Assembly: GCF_900100305.1 (NCBI RefSeq)
Contig: NZ_FNEY01000003.1
Span: 124,001 to 188,000, forward strand
Direction: 5' to 3'
Source: Paracidovorax citrulli
Lineage (GTDB): Bacteria; Pseudomonadota; Gammaproteobacteria; Burkholderiales; Burkholderiaceae_C
Length of the DNA: 64,000 nucleotides
In this document: positions 45,657 through 55,313 of the stretch, piece after piece
Layout: the number at the start of each line of letters is the position of its first letter
Numbering within the stretch: position 1 is the stretch's first letter
Made by a program: the position numbers and the translations under genes
Notes under the pieces: generated by a model
Told to the model about the DNA's origin: nothing
Databases searched by the model: none
What the model saw: only the letters and a program-made list of their open reading frames with translations

Positions 45657-47786
45657 TCAGTCCGGCACGGCGATGGCGCCGCTGGTGATGGCGACGGCAT
45701 CGGCAGCGACGGGCATGGCCGCGATGGGTGGCACGTTCGCCGCGGTGATCGCGGGGGCGCTGCCCGGCGTGCCGCCGCGCGGCACGGTGCGCACCACTTG
45801 GCTGGCCGGCAGCGGCTCGCCGTTCACCAGGTGCGCGTACATGGCATCGAGCGCGCGGTTGAGGTACAGGTGCAGGGGGATGTAGCGGCTGTCGTAGCCC
45901 GGCAGCGTGGCCGGCAGGCCGATGAAGGCATCGAAATGCTGGGCGTTCGTGACCTCGATGTAGCTCAGGCGGCTGGCGGCGCCCTCCACGCGCCGGTTCA
46001 GGGCGGCGTAGGGACGCGAGGTGTGGTTGACCGGGATGAGCGCGTCGTCGCGGCCGTGCACGATGATGGCGGGCTTGCCCTGCAGGTTGCCGGTGCGGCG
46101 GGTTTCGTCGAGGCCGGACTGCAGGCGCCGGGCGGCCGCGTCGGTGCCCGTCACGAGGCTGCGCAGGCAGAGCGCGCCTTCCAGGTTCCAGGTGGGCACG
46201 CCCGCGGCATTGGACGAGAACAGGTCGCGCACCGGCACGCCTCGGCTGCGGTCGTTGACGAGCTGCACGCCGGCGGTGGGCGGGATGCCGTTGCCGGTGG
46301 CGAACAGGGTGTTCGTCACCGCGGCGGGCGTGGGCTGCACCGCGCCGATGGCCGACGTGGTGGCGAAGCTGTAGCCGCACAGCCGGTCCTGGACGCTCGC
46401 GCGCGAGAGCGCGTTGGCATAGGTGACGGCGATCGACGGAGCCACTTCGAACGCCGCGAGCGAGGCGTGCAGCGCACCCGACTCGGGCTCCCAGCCATAG
46501 GCGGTCAGGCGCGCCAGCGCCTCCTCGGCCTGGGCGGCCGTGGTGGCGGCCGAGAGCAGGCCCCGGGCCTTCAGGCCGGCACAGCGGTTGGCGGCCACGG
46601 GGAAGGCCGGGTCCGCGAAGCGGACGGCGAAGGCCGCCGCGAAGGGCGTGGAGGCCAGCGAGGGCGCGAGGGCGGCGCAGGCCTGGTAGAGGTGGGCCTG
46701 GGTGGTGTAGTCGATCAGCGGGAGGCCGTTCACGGCGACGGTGCGCCCGCCGCGCTGCACGGTGACGCCCGCGTTGGCCGGCATCTGCACCGAGGGCTCC
46801 GACACGGCCACCCCGTCGATGAGGCCTCGGGTGTCCTGCTCGGCCGCCGCGATCGCCGCGCCGCCGCCGTTCGAGAGGCTGGAGGCGATCACCGTCGTGT
46901 TGGCCGGCGTGAAGGTGCGCAGCGCCTGCCCGCCCGGCGAGCGGTCGCCGAAGCGCTCGTTGAGCACGTAGAACGCGAACTCGACCGCCTGCAGGGTGGA
47001 GAGGCCCCAGTCCTTTTCCGGGTTCTGCCCGGAATGCGCGTGCTTGAACGCCAGGCGCTGCGGCGTGGCCCCGTTGAAGGCCGCGAGGTCCGCCGCCGAC
47101 AGGCCTGCGTCGAAGGCGGCGCGCGTGCCCGCGAGCGTGGCGCTGGTGCGCGTGCCGTCGATCAGCGCGACGGTATCGGCCTGCAGGTCATGGGGCGCGG
47201 CGCCCGTGCCCTTGTCCGTATAGGCCACGGCGCAGCCGCGCTTGAGGCCCCATTCGCCCGTGGGAATGCCGCCGTAGATGCCGCGCGAGCCGGACGAGGT
47301 GGCGGTGATGATGCAGGGGCGCGTGCGGTCGAAGGCATCCGGCACCTGCACCATCAGAGTGACATTGCGGCGCCCCGAGCCGTCGTCCGAATAGGCGATG
47401 GCTTCCGTGCCGGCCACCATGCCTTCGCCCGATGTCGCACGGCCCTGCGCGTCCACGTTCGGGCCGTACAGCCTGCCGTAGCCCCCTTCGGAAGTCGTGT
47501 CCACCAGCGCCCGATAGTTCACATAGATGGCATTTCGCCGCAACTCCTCCGCCGTGGGCTGGCTGCCCGCGTAGCCCGGCGGCGAATCGTCCTGCAGGCC
47601 GGAGCGGCCGAGGCCGCCGGTCAGCAGGTCGTTGCCCGCGCCGTCGTAGCTCGCCTGCCGCAGATCGTTCAGGTACGACGGGCGGACGTTGAAGTCGTAG
47701 TCGACCGCTGCGCCGCTGCCTCCGCCCCCGCACGAGGAAGCGGCCAGGGCGGCGATGAGCAGGGGGGCGGTTTTAAAGACAGTCAT
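45657..47786 (-). CDS. D-(-)-3-hydroxybutyrate oligomer hydrolase
   Basis: A 709-residue hydrolase that cuts 3-hydroxybutyrate oligomers, products of PHB depolymerisation, to monomers. A hydrophobic leader ending in a Cys followed by a Gly run (LLIAALAASSCGGGG) suggests a lipoprotein, although the lipobox is imperfect. The family-typical nucleophile region is ASSLSNGGGAAIAAAEQD. IPTGEWGLKRGCAVAYTDKGTG and AFKHAHSGQNPEKDWG are also characteristic. GAGGAG precedes the start at 47786. An exported location suggests scavenging of outside PHB oligomers, although intracellular homologues exist. The phasin gene follows on the same strand. Confidence 0.93.
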   Translation of the reverse strand: MTVFKTAPLLIAALAASSCGGGGSGAAVDYDFNVRPSYLNDLRQASYDGAGNDLLTGGLGRSGLQDDSPPGYAGSQPTAEELRRNAIYVNYRALVDTTSEGGYGRLYGPNVDAQGRATSGEGMVAGTEAIAYSDDGSGRRNVTLMVQVPDAFDRTRPCIITATSSGSRGIYGGIPTGEWGLKRGCAVAYTDKGTGAAPHDLQADTVALIDGTRTSATLAGTRAAFDAGLSAADLAAFNGATPQRLAFKHAHSGQNPEKDWGLSTLQAVEFAFYVLNERFGDRSPGGQALRTFTPANTTVIASSLSNGGGAAIAAAEQDTRGLIDGVAVSEPSVQMPANAGVTVQRGGRTVAVNGLPLIDYTTQAHLYQACAALAPSLASTPFAAAFAVRFADPAFPVAANRCAGLKARGLLSAATTAAQAEEALARLTAYGWEPESGALHASLAAFEVAPSIAVTYANALSRASVQDRLCGYSFATTSAIGAVQPTPAAVTNTLFATGNGIPPTAGVQLVNDRSRGVPVRDLFSSNAAGVPTWNLEGALCLRSLVTGTDAAARRLQSGLDETRRTGNLQGKPAIIVHGRDDALIPVNHTSRPYAALNRRVEGAASRLSYIEVTNAQHFDAFIGLPATLPGYDSRYIPLHLYLNRALDAMYAHLVNGEPLPASQVVRTVPRGGTPGSAPAITAANVPPIAAMPVAADAVAITSGAIAVPD

Positions 47787-47916
47787 GTGCGGGATCTCCT
47801 CTCTGGGGTGGCCGGAGTATGAGGCTATCCGCGCCCGCCGGGGGCATCCGCCACCGGTGCGCCGCAGCGCTGCCCGGCAGGCAGTGGGTCTGCCTTTCAT
47901 ACATTCCATAAATTCC

Positions 47917-47938
47917 AATACGAACCATTCTCAATATC
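47917..47938 (+). promoter_or_regulatory. Probable Fur box
   Basis: AATACGAACCATTCTCAATAT (22-bp region, core GAACCATTCTCAAT) lies between the divergent 3HB oligomer hydrolase gene and the siderophore-receptor cassette. It resembles Fur sites of the ATTCTCATT type and sits in an AT-rich stretch. Match to the consensus was judged by eye and is imperfect. Confidence 0.5.
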
Positions 47939-48073
47939 TTTTAGAATGGCGGTTTGCGAACAGTGCCCTGGTGGGGTGCCCCGGCGGACGGCCCAGTCCC
48001 CGGGGCCTGCTGTGCCGACCCGCCGGCGCCTCCTGGCTCCCCCGGCCGGCACGCCCTCCAGCCCCAGCAGACC

Positions 48074-48343
48074 ATGCCCTCGACGCCCGCCTCCCTCACC
48101 GGGCCGCGATCCCCCGCGGCCATCCCAGGCTCCTCCGATTCCCAGGCGTTCGCCGCGCCGCACGCGGACGGGGCCCGTCCAGGCCGTTTGTGGGGATGGC
48201 CCATCGCCCTGGGCGTACTCACCGCCAGCGGACTGGTCAGCGCCCTGGTCTCGGACGGCTGGGGCGACACCTGGTCGTGGGTCGCGCTGGGCGTGCCCGT
48301 GGCCGTGATGGCGTGGTTCGGCTGGCTGCGGCGGCGCGGCTGA
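48074..48343 (+). CDS. Small two-TM protein of a siderophore-uptake cassette
   Basis: An 89-residue protein with a Ser/Pro/Ala-rich N terminus and two membrane segments: about residues 40-58 (WGWPIALGVLTASGLVSAL) and 66-82 (WSWVALGVPVAVMAWFGW), ending in WLRRRG. Similar small membrane proteins occur beside TonB-dependent siderophore receptors and PepSY proteins in proteobacteria; I do not know their function. The start at 48074 is a choice: the same frame is open back to 47954 and the ribosome site is weak. The frame's strongly hydrophobic C-terminal half and its position support it being real. Confidence 0.65.
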   Translation: MPSTPASLTGPRSPAAIPGSSDSQAFAAPHADGARPGRLWGWPIALGVLTASGLVSALVSDGWGDTWSWVALGVPVAVMAWFGWLRRRG

Positions 48344-48456
48344 CGCCGCCGTACGGCCCCCTTCCCCGCCGTGCATCGCACCGATCGCGGCCCTCCTGCG
48401 CTTTTCCTCTCCGCCCCTTCCGGGTTCCACGCTCCACCCCATCCAGGCCCTCCGCC

Positions 48457-50649
48457 ATGTTCCGCCCCCATCCCCTCGCCCTCGCCGCATCCCTCGCCCT
48501 GCTCGGCACCCAGGCCGGCGCCGCGCCCGCCGGCACCGATGCCCCCTCGCTGCCGACGGTGACCGTCGGCGCCAGCGCCGATGCCTCCGCCCAGGGGCTC
48601 TCCCCGGCCTACCCGGGCGGGCAGGTGGCGCGCGGCGGACGCGCCGGCATCCTGGGCACGAAGGATGCGATGGACACCCCCTTCAGCATCACCAGCTACA
48701 CCAATGAGCTGATCCAGGACAAGCAGGCAAAAAGCGTCGGCGAGGTGCTGCAGAACGACTCCGGCGTGCGCCTGGCCCGCGGTTTCGGCAACTTCCAGGA
48801 GGCGTACTTCATCCGCGGCTTCGTGCTCGGCTCCGACGACACGGCCTACAACGGCCTCTACAGCCTGCTGCCGCGCCAGTACATCGCCACCGAACTGTTC
48901 GAGCGCGTCGAAGTGCTGCGCGGCGCCTCCACCTTCCTGTCGGGCGCCACGCCGTCGGGCGGCGGCATCGGCGGCGCGGTCAACCTGCTGCCCAAGCGAG
49001 CGCCCAACGAGCCGCTGTCGCGCGTGACGGTGGGCACGGGATCGGGCGGCCGCATCGAGACGGCGGTGGACATCGGCCGGCGCTTCGGGCCGGATGGCAG
49101 CACCGGCATCCGCTTCAACGCCGCCTACCAGGACGGCGACACCGCCGTGGACCATGAAAAAAGCCGGCTCGGCCTCATGGCCCTGGGCCTGGACTGGCGC
49201 AGCCGCGACGTGCGCCTGTCGGGCGACATCGGCTGGCAGGACCACCGCCTGAAGGGCACGCGGCCGAACGTCTCGCTGTCCGGCGCCACCGCCGTGCCCG
49301 CCGCGCCGGATGCTGCCGCCAATTTCTCGCAGCCCTGGGCGTATTCCAACGAGCGCGACGTGTTCGGCACGTTCCGCGGCGAGGTGGACCTGTCGCCCGG
49401 CATGACGGCCTGGGGGGCATGGGGCATGCGCCGCGGCAAGGAAGCCAATTCGCTCGCCAACCTGACGGTGGCCGACGCCGCCACGGGCGCGGGCACGGCC
49501 TACCGCTTCGACAACACCCGCAAGGACCGCGTGGACACCGGCGAACTCGGCCTGCGCGGCAAGCTGCGCACCGGCGCGGTGGGCCATGAATGGGTGGCGG
49601 CCGTGTCGTATTTCGAGGCCGAGAAAGACAACGCGTACGCGATGGACTGGCGCAACACCATCGCCTCCAACCTCTACCAGTACCGGCCCACCGCGCAGCC
49701 TGCCTTCAGCGCCGCCACGCTGTATGGCGGCACGCTGTCGAGCCCCAACCTCACGGGCCGCACGCGGCTGCTGAGCTACGCCCTGGGCGACACGCTCTCC
49801 TTCGTGGACGACACGGTGCTGCTCACCCTGGGCCTGCGCCACCAGCGGCTGGACACGTCCGATTTCGCCTACGGCACCTCCGCGCTGCTCGCGCGCTACG
49901 AGCAGAGCCGCAACAGCCCCATGGCGGGACTCGTGTTCAAGATGGCGCCGCGGTGGTCGCTCTACGGCAACTACATCGAGAGCCTGAGCCAGGGCCAGAC
50001 CGCGCCGGCCACGGCCAACGGCGCGCCCGTGGCCAACAGCGGCCAGCAGCTTGCACCGTATGTCGCCAAGCAGAAGGAAGTGGGCGTGAAGTACGACGGC
50101 GGCCGCCTGCGCGGGTCGCTGGCACTGTTCAGCACCACCAAGCCCCGCGCCTATGTCGATGCCTCGAACGTGTTCGGCGCCTCCGGCAGGGACCGCCACC
50201 AGGGCGTGGAACTGGACGTGCAGGGCGAAGCCATGCGCGGCCTTCGCCTGCTGGGCGGCGTGACCTGGCTGGACGCGAAGCAGCAGAGGACGGGCAGCGC
50301 AGCCACCGACGGCAGGCGCGTGATCGGCGTGCCGCGCCTGCAGGCCAATGCCGGCGTGGAGTGGGACGTCCCCGGCATGCCCGGCCTGGCGCTCGACACG
50401 CGCGCCGTCTATACCGGCGCGAGCTATGCCGACGGCGCCAACGCCCTGCGCGTGCCTGGCTGGACGCGCCTGGATCTGGGCGTGCGCTACGCCACGGAAT
50501 GGAGCGGCCGGCTCGTGACGCTGCGCGCCCGCGTGGACAACGTGGCCGATCGCAACTACTGGGCCTCGTCCGGCGGGTACCCCGGTTCTGGCTACCTCGT
50601 GGTGGGCGCGCCGCGTACCTTCACGCTGAGCGCCAGCGTGGATTTCTGA
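48457..50649 (+). CDS. TonB-dependent siderophore receptor
   Basis: A 730-residue outer-membrane receptor. Signal peptide about 1-23 (ending TQAGAAPA), a TonB-box-like LPTVTVGA near residue 32, a plug domain with DTPFSITSYTNELIQDKQAK, GVRLARGFGNFQEAYFIRGF and VEVLRGASTFLSGATPSGG, then a beta-barrel ending in an aromatic residue (FTLSASVDF). These match the siderophore (FhuA/FpvA-like) subfamily. The ferric-siderophore ligand cannot be told from sequence. It sits between the small membrane protein and the PepSY protein, behind a probable Fur box, so it is presumably iron-repressed. Confidence 0.95.
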   Translation: MFRPHPLALAASLALLGTQAGAAPAGTDAPSLPTVTVGASADASAQGLSPAYPGGQVARGGRAGILGTKDAMDTPFSITSYTNELIQDKQAKSVGEVLQNDSGVRLARGFGNFQEAYFIRGFVLGSDDTAYNGLYSLLPRQYIATELFERVEVLRGASTFLSGATPSGGGIGGAVNLLPKRAPNEPLSRVTVGTGSGGRIETAVDIGRRFGPDGSTGIRFNAAYQDGDTAVDHEKSRLGLMALGLDWRSRDVRLSGDIGWQDHRLKGTRPNVSLSGATAVPAAPDAAANFSQPWAYSNERDVFGTFRGEVDLSPGMTAWGAWGMRRGKEANSLANLTVADAATGAGTAYRFDNTRKDRVDTGELGLRGKLRTGAVGHEWVAAVSYFEAEKDNAYAMDWRNTIASNLYQYRPTAQPAFSAATLYGGTLSSPNLTGRTRLLSYALGDTLSFVDDTVLLTLGLRHQRLDTSDFAYGTSALLARYEQSRNSPMAGLVFKMAPRWSLYGNYIESLSQGQTAPATANGAPVANSGQQLAPYVAKQKEVGVKYDGGRLRGSLALFSTTKPRAYVDASNVFGASGRDRHQGVELDVQGEAMRGLRLLGGVTWLDAKQQRTGSAATDGRRVIGVPRLQANAGVEWDVPGMPGLALDTRAVYTGASYADGANALRVPGWTRLDLGVRYATEWSGRLVTLRARVDNVADRNYWASSGGYPGSGYLVVGAPRTFTLSASVDF

Positions 50650-50680
50650 GCGCGGACTTTCGCTGGAGCAGGACGACGAC

Positions 50681-51880
50681 ATGACCCCCAAAGCCCTCAA
50701 GACCTGGTCCTGGCTGCACAAGTGGAGCAGCCTGGTGTGTACCGTGTTCATGCTCCTGCTGTGCCTGACGGGGCTGCCGCTGATCTTCCACCACGAGATC
50801 GGCCACCTGCTGGGCACGGAGGTCGAGGCGCCGCCGATGCCCGGGGAAACGCGCCGGGTCAGCCTGGACCGGGTGCTGGAGGTGGCGCGCGCGCAGCATC
50901 CCGACCGCATCGTGCAGTTCGCGTCGCAGGACGAGGACGACCCCAACGTGTGGTTCGTCACGCTCACGCACACGCCCGATCCGACCACCGACTTCCGCTC
51001 GGTGGCCGTGGACGGCCGCACCGGCGCCATCCTCGCGCAGCCGCGGTTCGACCAGGGCTTCATGTACGTCATGTACAAGCTGCACGTGGACCTGTTCGCG
51101 GGGTTGCCGGGCAAGCTTTTCCTGGGTTTCATGGGGCTGCTGCTGCTCGTGGCCATCGTCTCGGGCGTGGTGCTCTACGCGCCCTTCATGCGCAAGCTGG
51201 ACTTCGGCACGGTGCGCGAACAGCGCTCCACCCGCGTGAAATGGCTGGACCTGCACAACCTGCTGGGCATCGTCACCCTGGTGTGGGCGTTCGTGGTGGG
51301 AGGCACCGGCATGATCAATACCTGGGCCGACCTGGTCATCAAGTACTGGCAGCACGACCAGCTCTCGGCGCTGCTGGCACCCTATGCGGGCCAGCCCGTC
51401 ACCCCGCAGGCCGAACGCGGTTCGCTGCAGAAGTCGCTGGACGCGGCGCTGGAGCGCGCGCCGGGCACGCGCCTGTCATTCATCGCCTTTCCGGGCACGG
51501 CGTTTTCCAGCCCGCACCACAATACCTTCTTCCTGCGCGGCAGCGAACCGCTCACGTCGCGCCTCTACCAGCCCGTGCTGGTGGACGCGCGCACCGCGCA
51601 GGTCACGGCCGCGCCGGCACTGCCGTGGTACCTCACCGCCCTGCTCATCTCGCAGCCGCTGCATTTCGGCGACTATGCCGGCATGCCGATGCAGATCCTC
51701 TGGGCCCTGCTGGACATCGCCACCATCATCGTGCTGGGCAGCGGGCTCTACCTCTGGCTGAAAAAGGGTTCGGGCGCCACGCAGAAGGACAGGGAGGCGT
51801 CTTCGCGCCGCCAGCGCGACGGGGCGCCCGAAGGCGCCCCGCTGGAGCCGTCCGCAGTGCGCACCGCGGGGAACGGATAA
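50681..51880 (+). CDS. PepSY-associated TM protein, probable iron-siderophore reductase partner
   Basis: A 399-residue inner-membrane protein with about four membrane helices: first about 13-38 (LVCTVFMLLLCLTGLPLIF), second about 145-170, third about 195-215, fourth about 345-365. It has PepSY periplasmic domains between them. HKWSSLV near the N terminus, YKLHVDLFAG and LDLHNLLGIVTLVWAFVVGGTG carry the conserved histidines of this family, which probably bind heme. Such proteins sit beside TonB-dependent receptors and are thought to reduce ferric siderophores. It starts 31 bp after the receptor gene, consistent with one operon. Confidence 0.9.
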   Translation: MTPKALKTWSWLHKWSSLVCTVFMLLLCLTGLPLIFHHEIGHLLGTEVEAPPMPGETRRVSLDRVLEVARAQHPDRIVQFASQDEDDPNVWFVTLTHTPDPTTDFRSVAVDGRTGAILAQPRFDQGFMYVMYKLHVDLFAGLPGKLFLGFMGLLLLVAIVSGVVLYAPFMRKLDFGTVREQRSTRVKWLDLHNLLGIVTLVWAFVVGGTGMINTWADLVIKYWQHDQLSALLAPYAGQPVTPQAERGSLQKSLDAALERAPGTRLSFIAFPGTAFSSPHHNTFFLRGSEPLTSRLYQPVLVDARTAQVTAAPALPWYLTALLISQPLHFGDYAGMPMQILWALLDIATIIVLGSGLYLWLKKGSGATQKDREASSRRQRDGAPEGAPLEPSAVRTAGNG

Positions 51881-51939
51881 CTCACGAGACCGCGTGCCGT
51901 GCCCGCAGCGCAAAAGCCACCTCGGGCACGACCACCCGG

Positions 51940-52040
51940 AAGGCCGCGGAGCAGGCCATGCCAGCGGCCGCCGCGCTGGCGGCGTCCCCCTTCCCACGCG
52001 CAGCGTGAGAGAGGGGGAAGGCGCGAAGCGCCTCAGGGGG
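51940..52040. repeat. Dispersed palindromic intergenic element, copy B
   Basis: GAAGGCCGCGGAGCAGGCCA through CCTCAGGGGGTT; closely related to copy A at 37259-37386 but with a shorter middle. It contains CCCCCTTCCC with AGGGGGAAGG and a small hairpin GGCGC-GAA-GCGCC. As in copy A, the TCA near its end is the complement of the stop codon of the adjacent minus-strand gene, here tctA. Confidence 0.75.
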
Positions 52041-53547
52041 TTGCCACCTGCAGCCGCCGGGCGGCCCAGCCGCGCAGCAGGCGGGGCAGCACCAGCACGG
52101 CGACCACGATCACGATCAGCGCGAGGGACATCGGCCGCGTCACGAACACCGACCAGTTGCCCTCGCCGATCGAGATCGCGTTGCGCATCTGCGCCTCGGC
52201 CAGCGGCCCGAGGATCATGCCGACCACCACGGGCGCGGTGGGGAAGTCGAAGCGGCGCATCATCACGCCCAGCAGGCCGATGCCGTAGAGCAGGAACAGG
52301 TCGAACGCGCTCTGGCGCATGCCGTAGGCCCCCACCGTGGCGAAGATCAGGATGCCAGCATAGAGCTGCGGCTTCGGGATCTTGAGCAGCTTCACCCACA
52401 GGCCCACCATGGGCAGGTTGAGCACCAGCAGCATCACGTTGCCGATGTAGAGCGAGGCGATCAGCGCCCACACCAGCGCGGCCGAACTGGAGAACAGCTG
52501 CGGGCCGGGGTTGATGCCGTAGTTCTGGAACGCGCCCAGCAGCACCGCGGTGGTGTTGGAGGTGGGAATGCCCAGCGTGAGCAGCGGGATCAGCGCGGCC
52601 GTGACGGTGGCGTTGTTCGCGGCCTCGGGGCCGGCCACGCCCTCGATGGCGCCCTTCGTGCCGAATTCCTCGCGGTCCGCGCCCTTGGCGAGTTTCTTCT
52701 CGGTCGCATAGCTGAGGAAGGTCGGAATCTCGGTGCCGCCCGCGGGAATGCAGCCGAACGGCGTGCCCAGCAGCGTACCGCGCAGCCATGCGGGCACGGA
52801 GCGCTTCCAGTCGCGCGCCGTCATGTGGACCCGGCCCATGGGGTTGCGGGTATCCACCTGGCGGCCCTCGTACATGGCGGCATACAGTACCTCGGCCACC
52901 GCGAACAGGCCTACGGCCACCAGCACGATGTCGACGCCGTCCAGCAATTCGGGCTGGCCCAGCGTATAGCGCGCCGCGCCGGAAATCTGGTCCATGCCCA
53001 CGCAGCCCAGCGCGAGGCCCAGGAACAGCGCGGTGAGCCCCCGCACCGTGCTCTGGCCGAGCACCGCGCTCACCGTGGTGAAGGCCAGCACCATCAGCAT
53101 GAAGTATTCGGGCGGCCCGAGCTTGACGGCGAATTCGGCCACGGACGGCGCGAAGAGCGTGACCACCACGGTGGCGATGGTGCCGGCGACGAACGAGCCG
53201 ATGGCCGACGTGGCCAGGGCCGCGCCCGCGCGCCCGCTCTTGGCCATCTTGTTGCCCTCCATCGCCGTGACCATGCTGGCCGTTTCACCGGGCGTGTTCA
53301 GCAGGATGGAGGTGGTCGATCCACCGTACATGGCGCCGTAGTAGATGCCGGCGAAGAAGATCATGGAGGCCGTCACCTCCACCTTGGCGGTGATGGGCAG
53401 CAGCATGGCCACCGCCACGGCGGGCCCGATGCCGGGCAGCACGCCCACGGCCGTGCCGAGCGCGCAGCCCACCAGCGCCCACAGCAGGTTGGCGGGCGTG
53501 GCCGCCGTCGCGAAGCCCTGCAGCAGGGCGTTGAAAATTTCCATCAT
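52033..53547 (-). CDS. tctA: Tripartite tricarboxylate transporter, large membrane subunit
   Basis: A 504-residue protein with about ten to twelve membrane helices. Hallmarks are [40 protein letters not shown] and the repeat [22 protein letters not shown]. It forms the channel of a TctCBA transporter, driven by an ion gradient and fed by the periplasmic TctC. Its last residues (VATP) and stop codon are inside a dispersed palindromic repeat. The start overlaps the tctB stop by one base. Two consecutive ATGs make 53547 or 53544 possible starts. Confidence 0.95.
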   Translation of the reverse strand: MMEIFNALLQGFATAATPANLLWALVGCALGTAVGVLPGIGPAVAVAMLLPITAKVEVTASMIFFAGIYYGAMYGGSTTSILLNTPGETASMVTAMEGNKMAKSGRAGAALATSAIGSFVAGTIATVVVTLFAPSVAEFAVKLGPPEYFMLMVLAFTTVSAVLGQSTVRGLTALFLGLALGCVGMDQISGAARYTLGQPELLDGVDIVLVAVGLFAVAEVLYAAMYEGRQVDTRNPMGRVHMTARDWKRSVPAWLRGTLLGTPFGCIPAGGTEIPTFLSYATEKKLAKGADREEFGTKGAIEGVAGPEAANNATVTAALIPLLTLGIPTSNTTAVLLGAFQNYGINPGPQLFSSSAALVWALIASLYIGNVMLLVLNLPMVGLWVKLLKIPKPQLYAGILIFATVGAYGMRQSAFDLFLLYGIGLLGVMMRRFDFPTAPVVVGMILGPLAEAQMRNAISIGEGNWSVFVTRPMSLALIVIVVAVLVLPRLLRGWAARRLQVATP

Positions 53548-54104
53548 CACAGCCACCCCGTTTGCGTGAGCCCCGGCAGGTTGATCGCCAGGAATTGCGT
53601 GAAAGCCCAGAACACCGGCGCGGAAATGGCCAGGCCGGTGAACACGTCCACGGCCCAGGTGCGCGCGGCGCCGGCGGCCGGCTGGCGGCCCGCGCGGCGC
53701 AGGCCCTGCACGGCCAGCACGTAGCAGATCGTGCAGCTCACGATGAAGCCCACCGTGCCGATGAGCGCGGCATTGAGCAGCAGCCCGGCCGACACCCAGA
53801 CGAAGGCCTGCCTGTCGGCCCGTGCCGCGCCGCCGGGCGCGCCCAGGGAGCGGAAGCCGCCGGAAGCCGCCTCCCACAGCAGGAAACCGCCGCAGACGGC
53901 GAGCACCGCCGCGACCAGCCAGGGCAGGAAGTTCGGACCCACGCCGCCGTAACCGGCGTCGCCGGGGATCTGCAGGGCGCCCGCGGCGAGCGCTGCCGCG
54001 ACGAGCAGCACGCCGCCGCCCACGATGGTCTGCGCGCGCCGGGAAGGGACGGCGCCCTCGTCGCTGTCGGCATCCGCCGCGGAAGGTGCAAGAGGCTCTG
54101 ACAT
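53547..54104 (-). CDS. tctB: Tripartite tricarboxylate transporter, small membrane subunit
   Basis: A 185-residue protein with four membrane helices (about 25-45, 60-78, 100-125, 150-175), the usual TctB layout, and a charged N-terminal leader. [20 protein letters not shown] and [20 protein letters not shown] are the main conserved regions. It works with TctA and TctC. GAGGA lies about ten bases before the ATG at 54104; an in-frame start further upstream is possible. Position between tctC and tctA supports the call. Confidence 0.9.
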   Translation of the reverse strand: MSEPLAPSAADADSDEGAVPSRRAQTIVGGGVLLVAAALAAGALQIPGDAGYGGVGPNFLPWLVAAVLAVCGGFLLWEAASGGFRSLGAPGGAARADRQAFVWVSAGLLLNAALIGTVGFIVSCTICYVLAVQGLRRAGRQPAAGAARTWAVDVFTGLAISAPVFWAFTQFLAINLPGLTQTGWL

Positions 54105-54224
54105 GATGGGTGTCCTCGGGATATCGGCCATGGCGCGCGGGCACGCGCCAACCGGCCGTGCCACGCGGTACGGAAAAAAAAGGGAAACTCGGGAAGCACG
54201 GCGGGCATGGCGCCCGCCGCGGGG

Positions 54225-55184
54225 TCAGACCATGCCGGCCTTGACCATGGTGGCGCGCATGCTGGCGAACTCGGCATCCACGAAGGCGCCGAATTCGTCG
54301 CCCGCGAGCCAGGCGGCGGTCCAGTCGTTCTTCTCCATGGATTCGGCCCAGCTCTTGCTCTTCGTCGCCTGGGCCACCATGTCGATGAGTGCCTTGCGCT
54401 GCGGCGCGGAGATGCCCGGAGGCGCATAGACGCCGCGCCAGTTGCCGATCTCCACGTTGATGCCCTGCTCCCTGAGCGTCGGCACGCTCGAGCCCTTCAG
54501 GCGCTGGCCCGACGTGACGGCCACCGGCACCATCTTCTTGGTGTTGATGTACTCGGCCATCTCGCTGAAGCCGCCGCCGCCGATGGTGACGTTGCCGCCC
54601 AGGATGGCCGCGACGGATTCACCGCCTCCACGAAACGCCACGTAGTTGATCTTGGCCGGGTCCACGCCCACTTCGCGCGCGATCATGGCCGCCGCGATGT
54701 GCTCGGTGGAGCCGCGCGAGCCGCCGCCCCACTTCACGCTGCCCGGGTCCTTCTTGAGCTGGTCGATCACCTCGGCCATCGACTTGAACGGCGAATTGGC
54801 GGGCAGCACGAACACGTTGTACTCGCTCGTCAGGCGCGCGATCGGGGTGGCCTGCGAGAGGTTGACCGGCGGCTTGCCGGTGATGATGCCGCCCACCATG
54901 ACCGAGCCCATCACCATCAGGGCGTTCGGGTCGCCCTTGGCGGAATTGACGAATTGCGCGAGGCCGATGGCACCGGCCGCGCCGCCCTTGTTGTCGTAGG
55001 TGACGGACGAGGCCACGCCCGCGTCCTGCATCGCCTTGCCGAGCGCCCGGCCGGTGGTGTCCCAGCCGCCGCCGGGGTTGGCGGGCAGCAGCATCTTGAT
55101 CGCGGCCGCGGCCCGGGCCGAGAGCGGCAGCGCACCGGCGGCCGCGAGGGCTGCCAGGGACTTGAGGAAGGTATCGCGACGCAT
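54225..55184 (-). CDS. tctC: Tripartite tricarboxylate transporter substrate-binding protein
   Basis: A 319-residue periplasmic binding protein with a signal peptide about 1-26 ([20 protein letters not shown], ending SARA). The TctC signatures [37 protein letters not shown] and [20 protein letters not shown] are clear. It captures a carboxylate for TctAB; citrate or another tricarboxylate is the family prototype, but many TctC relatives bind other acids. It is the first gene of tctCBA on the minus strand, divergent from the tctDE-like regulators with 129 bp between, which implies shared control. Confidence 0.95.
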   Translation of the reverse strand: MRRDTFLKSLAALAAAGALPLSARAAAAIKMLLPANPGGGWDTTGRALGKAMQDAGVASSVTYDNKGGAAGAIGLAQFVNSAKGDPNALMVMGSVMVGGIITGKPPVNLSQATPIARLTSEYNVFVLPANSPFKSMAEVIDQLKKDPGSVKWGGGSRGSTEHIAAAMIAREVGVDPAKINYVAFRGGGESVAAILGGNVTIGGGGFSEMAEYINTKKMVPVAVTSGQRLKGSSVPTLREQGINVEIGNWRGVYAPPGISAPQRKALIDMVAQATKSKSWAESMEKNDWTAAWLAGDEFGAFVDAEFASMRATMVKAGMV

Positions 55185-55313
55185 GGTTCTTGTCTCCTTG
55201 TGGTATGGCGAACGGGGCCGATGATGCGCCCGCTTCCTGTCAAACGGCTGTCCGCCGACTCAGGGAAAACACCCATGGGGGCCACGGGCGTGCCCGGTGC
55301 TATGGTGCCGCGC

